A DNA stretch of 64,000 bases from an uncultured Erythrobacter sp. (lineage in GTDB: Bacteria; Pseudomonadota; Alphaproteobacteria; Sphingomonadales; Sphingomonadaceae), in contig CANNCL010000001.1 of assembly GCA_947503155.1 (NCBI GenBank), forward strand, positions 124,001 to 188,000, read 5' to 3'. Positions 34,714 to 44,210 of this stretch are shown piece after piece. The notes under the pieces were generated by a model. That model was not told where the DNA came from, did no database searches, and saw only the letters and a program-made list of their open reading frames with translations. Positions within the stretch are counted from its first letter, which is position 1. Each line of letters begins with the position of its first letter. The position numbers were made by a program, and so were the translations under genes.

Positions 34714-36087
34714 TCATGGCGCAACGTTTTGGTTGACGGTGACGGAGTTGCTCGCGCCGGTTTGAGAGACGTTAGACATATCCATCACGCCGCCTTGCGT
34801 GACCGACGCGGCATTCAATGTGCCGACCTGAGTGATGGAGGAACCGGCGCCAGAGCTGCCGAGCAGCTGGTTAAGCGTCGCGGTGTTGTCTTCGCCATCT
34901 TGCGAAATCGCAGAAACGCCGAGGTTACCGGTTTGCGCCACTGTCGCCGTGTTGCTGACGGTTGCGCTACCTGCACCGACTTGAATGATGTCGGACATAT
35001 TTTCGTTACCGATTTGGGTGACGAATGCCATTCCGCCATCGCTGCGGCCGCTTTGATCGGCGGTCGAGCTGTTATCATTGCCCGATTGCAGGACGTCATA
35101 GACATTGTTTTCGCCCGGCTGATTTACTGACGCAAAGTTGTCGTTTCCGCTTTGCTCAATCGTGGCCGAATTGTCTTCGTTGCCGGTGGCGCTGACACCA
35201 ACCCCTTGGCTCTCGACGCGGGCTTCGTTGCCATTGCCGGATTGCAGGATACCCGCAAAGTTCCGTTCGTTAATCTGACTGATCACCGCAATGTTGTCAT
35301 CGCCTGACTGTTCAACGAACGCGACATTGTCATCATCAAGCGGGCCGGTTCCATCGACCCCTTGCTGAACATCAGAGCTATTACCGTTACCGGTTTGCAG
35401 GATTGTAGCTTCTTGATTGTCAGAGATGTTCCCCTGAAGGACAGTCGACGTGTTCATCGTGCCCGATTGCGTCACAAATGCATCGCTGTTCGAAGCTCTC
35501 TGCGTGATCGTCGAAGTGTTGTCTTCGTTGGACTGCGAAACCACCGCATTGGTGTCGTTGTCATCAGCCTGAATGATCGTGCTGGTCTGACGCAAACCTG
35601 TTTGGTCGAGATCGATCGTCCCATCTTCGTCCGACTGCGTGATGGTTGAGCTGTGATCGTCACCGTCTTGGAAAATATCGGCGAAATTGTCGACGTCCGC
35701 CTGGCTGACTATCGAGCTGTTGCCGAGGCCGCCTTGAACCGAGACGACTTCCATTTGAGTGCCGCTTTGCGTGATCGACGAGCTGTTGCCATCGCCGACT
35801 TGGGTCGCATCGACCGATTGATCGCTGCCCGCTTGGGTTACGTCGCTGTCATTGGTTGTTGCCGCCGGCAGACCAAGATCAAAGCCTTCTTGTGAAACGA
35901 TTACCGCGCTGTCATCCGCGCTCTGATCAACGACCGAGACATTGCCGCCATCCGGTCCGCCTTGGGTGACTGTTACATCACTATTGGAACCGGTTTGCGT
36001 GACAGTGCTGTCATTGCTTTGAGCAAATGCTGAAGAGCTAGCCGCTAGGGCCAGTGTTGATGCTGCGATGTATACGTAGTTCTTCAT
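34714..36087 (-). CDS. Large curlin-repeat amyloid protein 1 (457 residues)
   Basis: First curlin behind csgG. The start is ATG 36087 (MKNYVYIAASTLALAASSSAFAQ) with AGGTGAG 6-7 nt upstream; a longer frame to 36138 has no such site. About 19 curlin units follow (STVTQTGSNSDVTVTQ, SSITQSGTQMEVVSVQGG, STIIQADDNDTNAVVSQ). Its signal peptide and C-terminus (QTGASNSVTVNQNVAP) differ from the other three, making it the most divergent paralogue. It contains more Asp than the others. Position directly behind csgG suggests it may be the main or first-made subunit, which is inference. Confidence 0.88.
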   Translation of the reverse strand: MKNYVYIAASTLALAASSSAFAQSNDSTVTQTGSNSDVTVTQGGPDGGNVSVVDQSADDSAVIVSQEGFDLGLPAATTNDSDVTQAGSDQSVDATQVGDGNSSSITQSGTQMEVVSVQGGLGNSSIVSQADVDNFADIFQDGDDHSSTITQSDEDGTIDLDQTGLRQTSTIIQADDNDTNAVVSQSNEDNTSTITQRASNSDAFVTQSGTMNTSTVLQGNISDNQEATILQTGNGNSSDVQQGVDGTGPLDDDNVAFVEQSGDDNIAVISQINERNFAGILQSGNGNEARVESQGVGVSATGNEDNSATIEQSGNDNFASVNQPGENNVYDVLQSGNDNSSTADQSGRSDGGMAFVTQIGNENMSDIIQVGAGSATVSNTATVAQTGNLGVSAISQDGEDNTATLNQLLGSSGAGSSITQVGTLNAASVTQGGVMDMSNVSQTGASNSVTVNQNVAP

Positions 36088-36175
36088 AATTGTCTCACCT
36101 GCTAAAATAAGCGATGACCACAAAATGCCACGACGCATAGAAACGCCGGGCTGAGGTTATCGCCACCAATTCCCT

Positions 36176-36207
36176 GCACGCATCGGAGTTGCAGCTCCTT
36201 TGCGTGC
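36176..36207. other. Strong hairpin between csgG and curlin 1
   Basis: Inverted repeat GCACGCA/TGCGTGC with a nested GGAG/CTCC pair. Read on the plus strand it is followed by GTTTTT, like a terminator for transcription against the curli genes; on the minus strand no T-run follows. It divides the 191-bp spacer between csgG and curlin 1. It could limit antisense transcription or stabilise mRNA ends. Confidence 0.55.
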
Positions 36208-36278
36208 GTTTTTCGTTGCGACCCAAGACACGCGCCCGTTATTTTTTATTCGGCGCGCACTCTCTTCAAAACTCTAGA

Positions 36279-37250
36279 CTAAGACCCCTCATCCTCGTCA
36301 TCTTCTGTTTCGACCACCGTCAGGGCAGTCAAAGAACCCGCGCGTTGCACCGCTTCTTGAACGTCGCGCGCGTCGTAAATTCCGTCGCGTTCTGCGCGAT
36401 ATGTCGACATCAGCGCCTCGGTCGATTCCATGTCGGCAAACCGCCACAAGCCCAGATCAACACCTTCGAGCACGAGGCCATAGACAGCCTTCTCAATGGC
36501 TTGCTGCAAAGCAACCTGATCGGGCTCGTTCGATGTGATGCCCCACTCCGCCTCTAGCAATTCGCGGAATGCCACAAACCGATAGGCGCTCGCGCCGATG
36601 GCTTGGCTGGCGATAGTTTTCGACGCCTGAACATTGGTCAGAACCTCGCCAGTGCGCACAGAAACGGCGCGCAAATAAACAGTCACTGTGTCTTGGCGAT
36701 ATTCGGTGCGGGCACCAATACCGAGGAAGGCCGCGCCTGCGCCGCCCGTTACGGTGTTGGTGTCATAACCAACAATCCCGCCCTCGAGCAGAACGCCTGC
36801 AAACAACAAAGCCGGAAGCGCGTTGGGATCAATCTGTTCTTCACCGAGGTAACGCCGGCGCATCTCACCGATGATCTGGCGCTCTTTCAGCAAATTATCG
36901 AGCCGCTCGCGCTCCACCACGGTGAACCACTGGCGATTGCCCGCATCCTGAAGCGCCTTGGCGAGGATCGAGCCCGCGCCTTGCGTAACCGCACGCGACA
37001 AAGTCTGCCCAGAATTGGTCGGACGGAACTGACCCGTCTGATCGCTAAATCCGTAAACTGCGATGGCAACCTGACGCTGAGGCCCCGGCAATTGATGAAG
37101 CAGGTTTTGGGTCTGCGTATGCTCTGGGAAATAAGCGAGGCTTGTTTCCTCCGGCAACATGGAGCGCCCATCTTGACCAAGGCTCATGCAACCACCCAGC
37201 CCAAGGGCCAGCGACGCAATCAAACCAATTTTCGCAAAAGTCCGCATCAA
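36279..37250 (-). CDS. csgG: Curli secretion channel CsgG
   Basis: Outer-membrane lipoprotein that forms the nonameric pore for curlin export. The 323-residue precursor has a lipoprotein signal (MMRTFAKIGLIASLALGLGGC, lipobox LGGC). CsgG traits follow: VAIAVYGFSDQTGQF, the GAGSILAKALQDAGNRQWFTVVERERLDNLLKERQII block, YLRAVSVRTGEVLTNVQASKTI and a C-terminal region near E. coli CsgG in length plus about 45 extra acidic residues (VVETEDDEDEGS). Its ATG overlaps the csgF stop (4 nt). It is the only secretion component seen in the locus. Confidence 0.93.
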   Translation of the reverse strand: MMRTFAKIGLIASLALGLGGCMSLGQDGRSMLPEETSLAYFPEHTQTQNLLHQLPGPQRQVAIAVYGFSDQTGQFRPTNSGQTLSRAVTQGAGSILAKALQDAGNRQWFTVVERERLDNLLKERQIIGEMRRRYLGEEQIDPNALPALLFAGVLLEGGIVGYDTNTVTGGAGAAFLGIGARTEYRQDTVTVYLRAVSVRTGEVLTNVQASKTIASQAIGASAYRFVAFRELLEAEWGITSNEPDQVALQQAIEKAVYGLVLEGVDLGLWRFADMESTEALMSTYRAERDGIYDARDVQEAVQRAGSLTALTVVETEDDEDEGS

Positions 37251-37669
37251 TTCACCTCAATGAAGAGCGGGATAACGATCCGGGTTTCTTCGCCGGTATC
37301 GTCATTGCGGATAATCAAGGTGACGTCGTCAAGCGAACGGAAAAACTCGATGGTCTGACCACCAAAGCTGATCGTGCCTTGTTCCTGCGGATTGTCGCCA
37401 AAAATCGCATCAACGATCTGCGATGACAACGCCGAAAGCAATCGCGATTCAAGCTGCCGCGCAAAGATGCTCGATTGATTGTTGCGATCCACCGCATCAG
37501 GATCGGTGGTGTCGTTCTGAGCATTAGCAATGCCAAGAATATGGTTGGAATTAAACGGGTTACCGCCAAAAGTAGGGCTGATCGGTGTGTGCACCAGATC
37601 CTGCGCAAGAGCCGGAGATGCGCCAAAAGAGCATCCCATTGCCAAAGCAACCGCGATAAAGCGTGTCAT
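37247..37669 (-). CDS. csgF: Curli assembly factor CsgF
   Basis: Secreted accessory protein that plugs the CsgG pore from outside and couples nucleation to export. The start is ATG 37669 (MTRFIAVALAMGCSF) with AGGAGGGG 6 nt upstream; signal cleavage is expected after SPALAQ. The mature N-terminus carries the conserved TPISPTFGGNPFNSNHILGIANAQN segment that in CsgF inserts in CsgG. 140 residues, the usual size. First gene of the locus; the promoter should lie in the 278-bp spacer upstream. Confidence 0.93.
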   Translation of the reverse strand: MTRFIAVALAMGCSFGASPALAQDLVHTPISPTFGGNPFNSNHILGIANAQNDTTDPDAVDRNNQSSIFARQLESRLLSALSSQIVDAIFGDNPQEQGTISFGGQTIEFFRSLDDVTLIIRNDDTGEETRIVIPLFIEVN

Positions 37670-37947
37670 CAATTTCCCCTCCTGCCCCATGGGGCAGCCC
37701 TAACCAATCTTAACGAATTCAGAAAACTACGATGCACGTATTCCCATCTGATTCGAATTTCTTAATAACACTTTAAGTTTGTTTGGCCAGCGAATCCGGG
37801 GTTTTATTCGGGGCTCATCCCGCGCTGTGCCTGTCTGGCACGGAGCAAGCAAAAGCTCGCGGTAAGCGAATTGGTTAATGTCAATCTAGGTACGGTCGCA
37901 GAGACATTCCGCTGCACATTTCAAAGACTGGGCGTCTTTAGAGGTTT
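37670..37947. promoter_or_regulatory. Spacer upstream of csgF, expected to hold the curli promoter
   Basis: 278 bp without a gene between metH2 (same strand, 3' end) and csgF. The part next to csgF (37690-37780) is AT-rich compared with its surroundings. A small hairpin AAAGAC/GTCTTT at 37923-37939 just after metH2 could be its weak terminator. I cannot assign -35/-10 boxes or a CsgD site with confidence. Confidence 0.4.
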
Positions 37948-40596
37948 TTAGAGGTTGGGCCGCAGCCAGCGCTCGGCTGTCGCAAGATCAATGCCGCAGC
38001 GTTCCGCATAGTCCGATAGCTGATCCCGGCCAATCTTCGCCACCCCAAAATATTGCGATTCTGGATGGCCAAAATAGAACCCGCTGACCGCAGCGGTCGG
38101 CCACATGGCAAAGCTCTCTGTCAGGCTCAGCCCAACATTCGCTTCCGCATCAAGCAATTCGAACAAGGTTGGCTTTAGCGAATGGTCCGGGCACGCCGGA
38201 TAGCCGGGTGCTGGGCGGATGCCGCGATATTCTTCTTTGATCAGCGCCTTATTGGTGAGCTGTTCGCCCGGAGCATAACCCCACAGATCCGTGCGGACAT
38301 GTTTGTGCAAACGCTCCGCAAAAGCTTCAGCGAACCGGTCCGCAAGTGCTTTCAAAAGGATGTCAGAATAATCATCCTTGTCCGCTTGGAAACGCGCCGA
38401 ATGTTCGTCGATCCCGTGAATGCCAACCGCAAACCCCCCGATCCAATCGCCATCGGGATCAATGAAATCGGCAAGGCACATATTGGCGCGGTCGCGCGAT
38501 TTTTTGATCTGCTGGCGCAGGAACGGCAACCGGACATGTTCTTCGCGATTGACCCGGTGGATCGTCACGTCATCGCCGTCACGGGCGCAAGGCCACAATC
38601 CGCAGACACCGCGCGCCGTCAGCCATTTTTCTGAAATAAGTTGATCCAGCATCGCATCGGCATCCGCTTTCAAACTGCGCGCGCTTTCACCGACCACATC
38701 GTCTTGCAGGATCGCAGGGTAATTGCCGTGCAATTCCCATGCGCGGAAAAACGGCGTCCAATCGATATAGTCGCGCAGATCCTCCATCGACCAATCATTG
38801 AAGACATGCACACCGGGCTGAAGCGGCGGCGCGGGTTTGTCCGACAAATAGGCATCGTAATAATTCGCGCGTGCGTCTTCGAGCGACATCAATTGCTTTT
38901 CCGCCTTGCCCGCGCGGGCATCACGGACATGGACATATTCATCCGCGACTTCGCCAACGAAGTCATCGCGCTGAGTATCGGATAGCAATTTTGAGGCAAC
39001 GCCCACTGCCCGGCTCGCATCAAGCACATGGATCACCGGGCCTTTATATTTGGGATCAATCCTCAGCGCGGTGTGGACCTTACTCGTGGTCGCGCCGCCG
39101 ATCAGCAGCGGCATCGTCATCTCAGCAAGCTGCATCTCTTCTGCAACTGTCACCATCTCATCGAGTGACGGTGTGATAAGACCCGACAGGCCAATCATGT
39201 CCGCTTTGTTATCATTCGCGGTCTTGATGATGTCCTGCCACGGAACCATCACGCCCATATCGACCACGTCATAGCCATTGCATTGCAAGACCACGCCAAC
39301 GATATTCTTGCCGATATCGTGCACATCGCCCTTTACCGTGGCCATGATTATCTTGCCCTTGGATTTGCGTTCGGCCTCGGGAAGCAGATCCTTCTCGGCT
39401 TCGATATAAGGGATAAGATGCGCGACGGCTTTCTTCATAACGCGCGCGGATTTGACCACTTGAGGCAGGAACATTTTGCCGCTGCCAAACAGGTCACCGA
39501 CAACATTCATGCCGTCCATCAACGGGCCTTCGATAACTTCAATCGGACGGCCACCTGACGCTTCGAGCGCCGCGCGAGCCTCTTCCGTGTCGCTAACGAC
39601 ATGCGCGTCGATACCCTTCACCAAAGCATGTTCGAGGCGGCGCTTGACCTCCCAGCCGCGCCATTCTTCGGCGGCTTTTTCGTCCGCAACCGATTTGCCT
39701 TTGTAGCTTTCGGCAAGGGCGATCAGGCGCTCTGTCGCGGATTCGTGTTTGCTGCCCTCTGGCAAAGCGCGCATCAGGATCACGTCTTCGCAGGCGTCGC
39801 GCAAATCCGGGTCGATCGTGTCGTAAACATCAAGCTGACCGGCATTGACGATTGCCATATCCAACCCAGCCGGGATTGCATGATACAAAAACACCGAATG
39901 CATCGCGCGGCGCACGGTTTCATTGCCGCGAAAACTGAAGGACAGGTTGGATAGGCCGCCGCTGGTTTTCGCATAAGGGCATTGCGATTTAATCTCGCGC
40001 ACCGCTTCTAGGAAATCGAGGCCATAGCGGTCGTGTTCTTCGATGCCGGTGGCAACAGCAAAGATGTTGGGATCAAAGATAATATCTTCAGGCGGGAAGC
40101 CTTCTGAAACGAGCAGGTCATAGGCGCGTTTGCAGATTTCAATCTTGCGCTGTTTGGTATCGGCCTGACCCGTTTCATCGAAAGCCATCACGACAACTGC
40201 CGCGCCATACGCCATGCACAGGCGCGCTTGTTCAAGGAACTGTTCTTCGCCTTCTTTCATGCTGATTGAATTCACAATCGGCTTTCCCGAAACGCATTTC
40301 AAACCTGCCTCGATCACGCTCCATTTGGAACTGTCTACCATAACCGGGACGCGCGCAATGTCGGGCTCTGCCGCGATCAGTTTCAGGAACGTCGTCATGG
40401 CATGCTCAGCGTCGAGCAACCCTTCGTCCATATTGACGTCGATCACCTGCGCGCCGTTTTCGACCTGTTGACGGGCGACCTCCACGGCGGCGGCGTAATC
40501 ATCCGCCATGATCAGTTTTTTAAACCGAGCAGAGCCGGTGACATTGGTGCGTTCACCAATGTTGATGAAGCGTGCTGTGTTATTCTCGTTCATCAT
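37948..40596 (-). CDS. metH: Methionine synthase, pterin/B12-binding and activation part
   Basis: C-terminal three modules of cobalamin-dependent methionine synthase as a separate 882-residue chain. It binds methyl-tetrahydrofolate, B12 and AdoMet. The pterin-binding domain opens with [20 protein letters not shown]; the B12 domain has the [14 protein letters not shown] motif (cobalt-ligand His); the reactivation domain ends with [16 protein letters not shown]. The homocysteine-binding module is encoded separately by the gene at 41118. The start overlaps the acetyltransferase stop by 4 nt (ATGA). Split MetH is common in alphaproteobacteria. Confidence 0.96.
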   Translation of the reverse strand: MMNENNTARFINIGERTNVTGSARFKKLIMADDYAAAVEVARQQVENGAQVIDVNMDEGLLDAEHAMTTFLKLIAAEPDIARVPVMVDSSKWSVIEAGLKCVSGKPIVNSISMKEGEEQFLEQARLCMAYGAAVVVMAFDETGQADTKQRKIEICKRAYDLLVSEGFPPEDIIFDPNIFAVATGIEEHDRYGLDFLEAVREIKSQCPYAKTSGGLSNLSFSFRGNETVRRAMHSVFLYHAIPAGLDMAIVNAGQLDVYDTIDPDLRDACEDVILMRALPEGSKHESATERLIALAESYKGKSVADEKAAEEWRGWEVKRRLEHALVKGIDAHVVSDTEEARAALEASGGRPIEVIEGPLMDGMNVVGDLFGSGKMFLPQVVKSARVMKKAVAHLIPYIEAEKDLLPEAERKSKGKIIMATVKGDVHDIGKNIVGVVLQCNGYDVVDMGVMVPWQDIIKTANDNKADMIGLSGLITPSLDEMVTVAEEMQLAEMTMPLLIGGATTSKVHTALRIDPKYKGPVIHVLDASRAVGVASKLLSDTQRDDFVGEVADEYVHVRDARAGKAEKQLMSLEDARANYYDAYLSDKPAPPLQPGVHVFNDWSMEDLRDYIDWTPFFRAWELHGNYPAILQDDVVGESARSLKADADAMLDQLISEKWLTARGVCGLWPCARDGDDVTIHRVNREEHVRLPFLRQQIKKSRDRANMCLADFIDPDGDWIGGFAVGIHGIDEHSARFQADKDDYSDILLKALADRFAEAFAERLHKHVRTDLWGYAPGEQLTNKALIKEEYRGIRPAPGYPACPDHSLKPTLFELLDAEANVGLSLTESFAMWPTAAVSGFYFGHPESQYFGVAKIGRDQLSDYAERCGIDLATAERWLRPNL

Positions 40597-41114
40597 TGTT
40601 CCGATTGAATGGAGCGCGCCAATACGAGGTCATCGTATAGCCGTCCGCCCACATTGAATTTCCTGACGGCGATCTTTTCAAAGCCGAGTTTTGTGTAAAA
40701 TGCGATTGCCCGTTCATTGTCGGCTTTCACCCCCAGCAGCAGCCGGGTATATTTCTGCACCCCGGCCCAAACCGCATCGAACAATTCGCTCGCGATGCCG
40801 CTGCCGTGGAATTTTGAAAGCAGATATATCCGCTTAAGCTCGATATCACCCGGCCTTGCCGCGTCGAGATCGGGTTCGCAGATCAGCGCATATCCAACCG
40901 GAGCGCCGCCCAATTCAGCGCTCCACGCTTTCGCGCCTTGCGCCAGCAGATGCGCATAGGTTTCTGGCGAATGCTGCACTTTGCAATGGTTGAGCAAAGC
41001 TTCGCCCGCGATCACACCTGCGAAACTTTCAAGGAAAGTCGCGGCCCCAATCAGGGCAAGCTTATCCTGCGCATCGGCCGCCGCCGGGACAATGGTGATC
41101 CGGTTGCTCGTCAC
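40593..41114 (-). CDS. GNAT-family N-acetyltransferase
   Basis: A 173-residue acetyl-CoA-dependent transferase. The acetyl-CoA loop is seen in [19 protein letters not shown], followed by [24 protein letters not shown], typical of GNAT motifs A and B. It starts with GTG 41114, 3 bp after metH1, and overlaps metH2 by 4 nt, so it is locked between the two halves of methionine synthase. The substrate is unknown; the position suggests a small amine or amino acid, but that is speculative. Confidence 0.88.
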   Translation of the reverse strand: MTSNRITIVPAAADAQDKLALIGAATFLESFAGVIAGEALLNHCKVQHSPETYAHLLAQGAKAWSAELGGAPVGYALICEPDLDAARPGDIELKRIYLLSKFHGSGIASELFDAVWAGVQKYTRLLLGVKADNERAIAFYTKLGFEKIAVRKFNVGGRLYDDLVLARSIQSEQ

Positions 41115-41117
41115 GGC

Positions 41118-42164
41118 TCAGGCGGCAACCACAAACGCTTCTAGCCCAGCGAGCCGCATTTCGGTTGCAGGCTTAGGCACATTACGGGGTGTCACATCGG
41201 CAACAGCATCGGCAATCGCTTTGATATGGCCGGGGCTGGAGCCGCAACATCCGCCCAAAATATTGACCTGACCTTTATCCGCCCACTGTTTTACCAGCGC
41301 CGCAGTCGTTTCGGGCATTTCGTCATATTCGCCCAGCTCATTCGGCAAACCAGCATTGGGATACGCCATCAGGAGCGTGTCAGCGATAGCCGACAAAACC
41401 TGCACATGGGGGCGCAATTGATCCGCGCCAAAGCTGCAATTGAGGCCGATAGTAATGGGGTTGGCGTGGCGCACAGCATACCAGAATGCCTCTACCGTAT
41501 GGCCCGACAGATTGCGGCCCGACAGATCGGTGAGCGTCATGGAAATCATAATAGGCACTTCGCGGCCGAGGTCATTCTCCAGCTGCTTAACCGCCATTAC
41601 GCCTGCTTTGGCATTAAGCGTGTCGAACACGGTTTCGATCAGGATAAAATCCACCCCGCCATCAATCAGCGCGGCGGCTTGTTCTTTATAAACCGCAACC
41701 AATTCGTCGAAACTGATTTCGCGGTAACCGGGGTCTTCCACATCGGGGCTCAGCGAAAGGGTCTTGTTCGTCGGCCCAATCGCGCCTGCGACAAATCGCG
41801 GTTTGCCGTCTTTGGCGGAATATTCCTCCGCCAGTTCGCGCGCGATTTTGCCGCTTGCAATATTGATCGCCGCGACTTGGTCCTCGGCGGCATAATCCGC
41901 CTGACTGATGCGGTTGGCGGAGAATGTGTTGGTGGAGATAACATCCGACCCAGCATCAAGATAAGCGCGCGTAATATCCGCGATTACATCAGGCCGGGTG
42001 AGCGCGAGGATATCATTGTTACCCTTTTGATCGGCATTCAGGCCAAGCTTTCCGGCGTAATCTTCTTCGGTCAATTTGCGTTCTTGAATCTGTGTTCCGA
42101 ACGCGCCGTCAAAGATCAACACGCGCTCTTTTGCTGCGGCTTGCAGCTGCTCGCGCGGGGTCAT
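41118..42164 (-). CDS. metH: Methionine synthase, homocysteine-binding part
   Basis: Homocysteine S-methyltransferase module of split MetH, 348 residues. It opens with VLIFDGAFGTQIQ; the zinc-binding cysteines are visible in GLNCSFGAD and in GGCCGSSPGHI near the C-terminus. It methylates homocysteine using the methylcobalamin carried by the other chain. It overlaps metF by 4 nt and precedes the GNAT gene. Confidence 0.95.
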   Translation of the reverse strand: MTPREQLQAAAKERVLIFDGAFGTQIQERKLTEEDYAGKLGLNADQKGNNDILALTRPDVIADITRAYLDAGSDVISTNTFSANRISQADYAAEDQVAAINIASGKIARELAEEYSAKDGKPRFVAGAIGPTNKTLSLSPDVEDPGYREISFDELVAVYKEQAAALIDGGVDFILIETVFDTLNAKAGVMAVKQLENDLGREVPIMISMTLTDLSGRNLSGHTVEAFWYAVRHANPITIGLNCSFGADQLRPHVQVLSAIADTLLMAYPNAGLPNELGEYDEMPETTAALVKQWADKGQVNILGGCCGSSPGHIKAIADAVADVTPRNVPKPATEMRLAGLEAFVVAA

Positions 42165-43096
42165 GCTGCACCTCCTGTAGCTGCTGGTCGTTTGCCGAGC
42201 ATGTGGCAGATCGCGTAAGCAAGTTCGGGCCGGTTGAGTGTATAGAAATGCAGATCACGCACACCGCCAGCATACAGGCGGCGGCACAATTCAGCGGCCA
42301 CAGTTGCGGCGACGAGCTGACGCGCGGCTGGGCGTTCATCGAGCCCTTCGAACAAACCATCCATCCATTCGGGTATCTGCGCGCCGCACAGTCCGGCGAA
42401 TTTGCGCGCTTGCGCCACATTTGTCACCGGCAGGATTCCGGGCAGAACAGGCTGCTCCACACCGCTCGCCGCAAGTTTGTCGCGGAAGCGAAAGAATGTG
42501 TCGGCGGAGAAGAAAAACTGGCTGATTGCGCGGGTCGCGCCGGCATCCAGTTTGCGTTTCAAATTGTCGATATCTGATTGCGGGCAATCGGCATCGGGGT
42601 GCGTTTCTGGATAGGCGGCAACCGAGATTTCAAAATCCGCAATATCCTTCAAGCCGCGCACCAGATCTGCGGCGGTCGCATAGCCTTGTGGGTGGGGTGT
42701 GAATGGCGCGCCCGGTTCGCCCGCATCCCCGCGTAGGGCGACAATATGCCGCACGCCAGCTTCCCAATAATGCTCGGCCACTTCGCGAATTTCCGCCTTC
42801 GACGCGCCAACACAGGTCAAATGCGCGGCGGCGGGCAGATTAGCCTCTGCAATAATCCGCGACACGGTCGCATGGGTGCGTTCACGGGTTGAACCGCCCG
42901 CACCGTAAGTGACCGAAACGAAGCTTGGGTCGAGCGGTTTCAATTGCTGCACAGCATCCCACAATTGCGCCTCCATCTTCTCGCTTTTGGGCGGGAAGAA
43001 TTCAAAACTCGCAGAGAAATCACCGGGCAAGCCAGAAAAAAGCGGCGTATCGACCGCGGTGCGATGTTCGTGAAGCTGGTCAAGAGTTGGGGTCAT
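42161..43096 (-). CDS. metF: Methylenetetrahydrofolate reductase
   Basis: FAD enzyme making 5-methyltetrahydrofolate for MetH. 311 residues of TIM-barrel fold with FSASFEFFPPKSEKM (catalytic Glu in EFFPPK), SVTYGAGGSTRERT, and FFSADTFFRF. It overlaps both its upstream regulator gene and downstream metH1 by 4 nt each, so the operon is tightly coupled. Confidence 0.96.
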   Translation of the reverse strand: MTPTLDQLHEHRTAVDTPLFSGLPGDFSASFEFFPPKSEKMEAQLWDAVQQLKPLDPSFVSVTYGAGGSTRERTHATVSRIIAEANLPAAAHLTCVGASKAEIREVAEHYWEAGVRHIVALRGDAGEPGAPFTPHPQGYATAADLVRGLKDIADFEISVAAYPETHPDADCPQSDIDNLKRKLDAGATRAISQFFFSADTFFRFRDKLAASGVEQPVLPGILPVTNVAQARKFAGLCGAQIPEWMDGLFEGLDERPAARQLVAATVAAELCRRLYAGGVRDLHFYTLNRPELAYAICHMLGKRPAATGGAA

Positions 43097-44091
43097 GGGA
43101 TCGCTTCTATGGGATTGTTCGAGGGCGTATCAGTGATGGTGTCAGCTTGGCGCGTGCCGATCCAAATTTTCACAACCAACTCCCCGCCATCGAGCGAGAG
43201 CGGATCAACCGGCGCAAAACCTGATGCCTGCATCAATTCGCGCATCTGCGCGTCAGAAAACCCCAGCCGCGCATGTTGATGACGGTCGCGCAATTCTTCG
43301 CGGTTATGCGCGGCAAAATCGATAATCGCGATCCGCCCGCCGGGGCGAGTGACGCGCGCAGCTTCGGCCAGCGGGAGAGCGGGATCCTGCGCAAAATGCA
43401 GCACTTGATGAAGCAGAACGGTATCAAAGCTCGCAGCGGGAAAAGGCAGATCGGCAAAATCCCCTTGCACCAGCTCAATTCGCGCGGTTGGCAAATGCTG
43501 CAATTTCGCCCGAGCAACCCGCAACATTTCAAGGTTTTTATCGAGCGCAGTAATCCGGTCCGCCTGTTCGACCAGCAATTCAGCCATGCGGCCCGTACCC
43601 GTCCCAATATCAAGCACCGCGCCCAGAGGCGCTTCGGCCAGCGCGCGGGACAAATGCTGTTCTACTTGCACATCCGGCATGTGCAGCGCGCGCAGATCAT
43701 CCCACTCGCTGGCATGACGAGCGAAATATTCTTCCGCATTCGTCTCGCGAGCCTCACGGATCGCGGCGAGTTTACGCCGGTCGTCTGCGCATATTTGCGC
43801 AAATTGAGGGTTCTCCTGCTCCGCAATGGCGAGCAATTGATCGAGCGCTGCGATAATGGGCGCCGCACCTTCGCCGCCGCTCGTGGCGCGTAAGAACACC
43901 CAGCTACCCTCGCGGTGACGCTCTGCCAGACCGGCATCGCAAAGAATGCCGACATGGCGCGAGACGCGCGGTTGGCTTTGCCCCAAAACTTGCGCGAGTT
44001 CGCCAACAGCCAATTCCATAGCCGATAAGAGCCGTGCAATGCGCAGCCGCGTTGGGTCGGCCAAGGCCTTGAAGAGCGCGTCGATCACCAT
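43093..44091 (-). CDS. ArsR-family regulator fused to SAM-methyltransferase domain (SahR-like)
   Basis: A 332-residue two-domain protein. Residues 1-85 are a winged helix of the ArsR/SmtB kind (FKALADPTRLRIARLL, GQSQPRVSRHVGILCDAGL). Residues 150-320 are a class I methyltransferase fold with the SAM loop VLDIGTGTGRMAEL. Fused regulators of this type next to metF/metH match SahR, a repressor of the methionine cycle that responds to S-adenosylhomocysteine. The SAM-like domain would be the sensor. It starts at 44091, 8 nt after an inverted repeat, and heads the metF-metH operon, consistent with autoregulation. Confidence 0.85.
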   Translation of the reverse strand: MVIDALFKALADPTRLRIARLLSAMELAVGELAQVLGQSQPRVSRHVGILCDAGLAERHREGSWVFLRATSGGEGAAPIIAALDQLLAIAEQENPQFAQICADDRRKLAAIREARETNAEEYFARHASEWDDLRALHMPDVQVEQHLSRALAEAPLGAVLDIGTGTGRMAELLVEQADRITALDKNLEMLRVARAKLQHLPTARIELVQGDFADLPFPAASFDTVLLHQVLHFAQDPALPLAEAARVTRPGGRIAIIDFAAHNREELRDRHQHARLGFSDAQMRELMQASGFAPVDPLSLDGGELVVKIWIGTRQADTITDTPSNNPIEAIP

Positions 44092-44098
44092 TCGAACA

Positions 44099-44122
44099 AC
44101 ATATAAAGATATTTTTATATGT
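44099..44122. promoter_or_regulatory. Probable operator of the SahR-like regulator
   Basis: Perfect 9-6-9 inverted repeat, arms ACATATAAA and TTTATATGT, in an AT-rich patch in an otherwise GC-rich region. It lies 8-31 nt upstream of the regulator ATG, where it would cover the promoter of the met operon. The form resembles ArsR-type operators, and AAAGATAT at its centre resembles what I recall of SahR sites. It also lies about 90 bp from the divergent GH42 gene. Confidence 0.75.
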
Positions 44123-44210
44123 GTAAATGACCAATGGAGATGCCGTCACACTGGCTCTGCTAACTATGCGCGGTTAGGGCAAACCATAATTCAACAAAAG
44201 GGTGGTGCAC

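Noticed and set aside
29612..36000. Several long plus-strand frames opposite the curlins
   Set aside because: They are the complement of the Gln/Asn/Gly repeat codons, with no ribosome-binding sites; composition artefacts.
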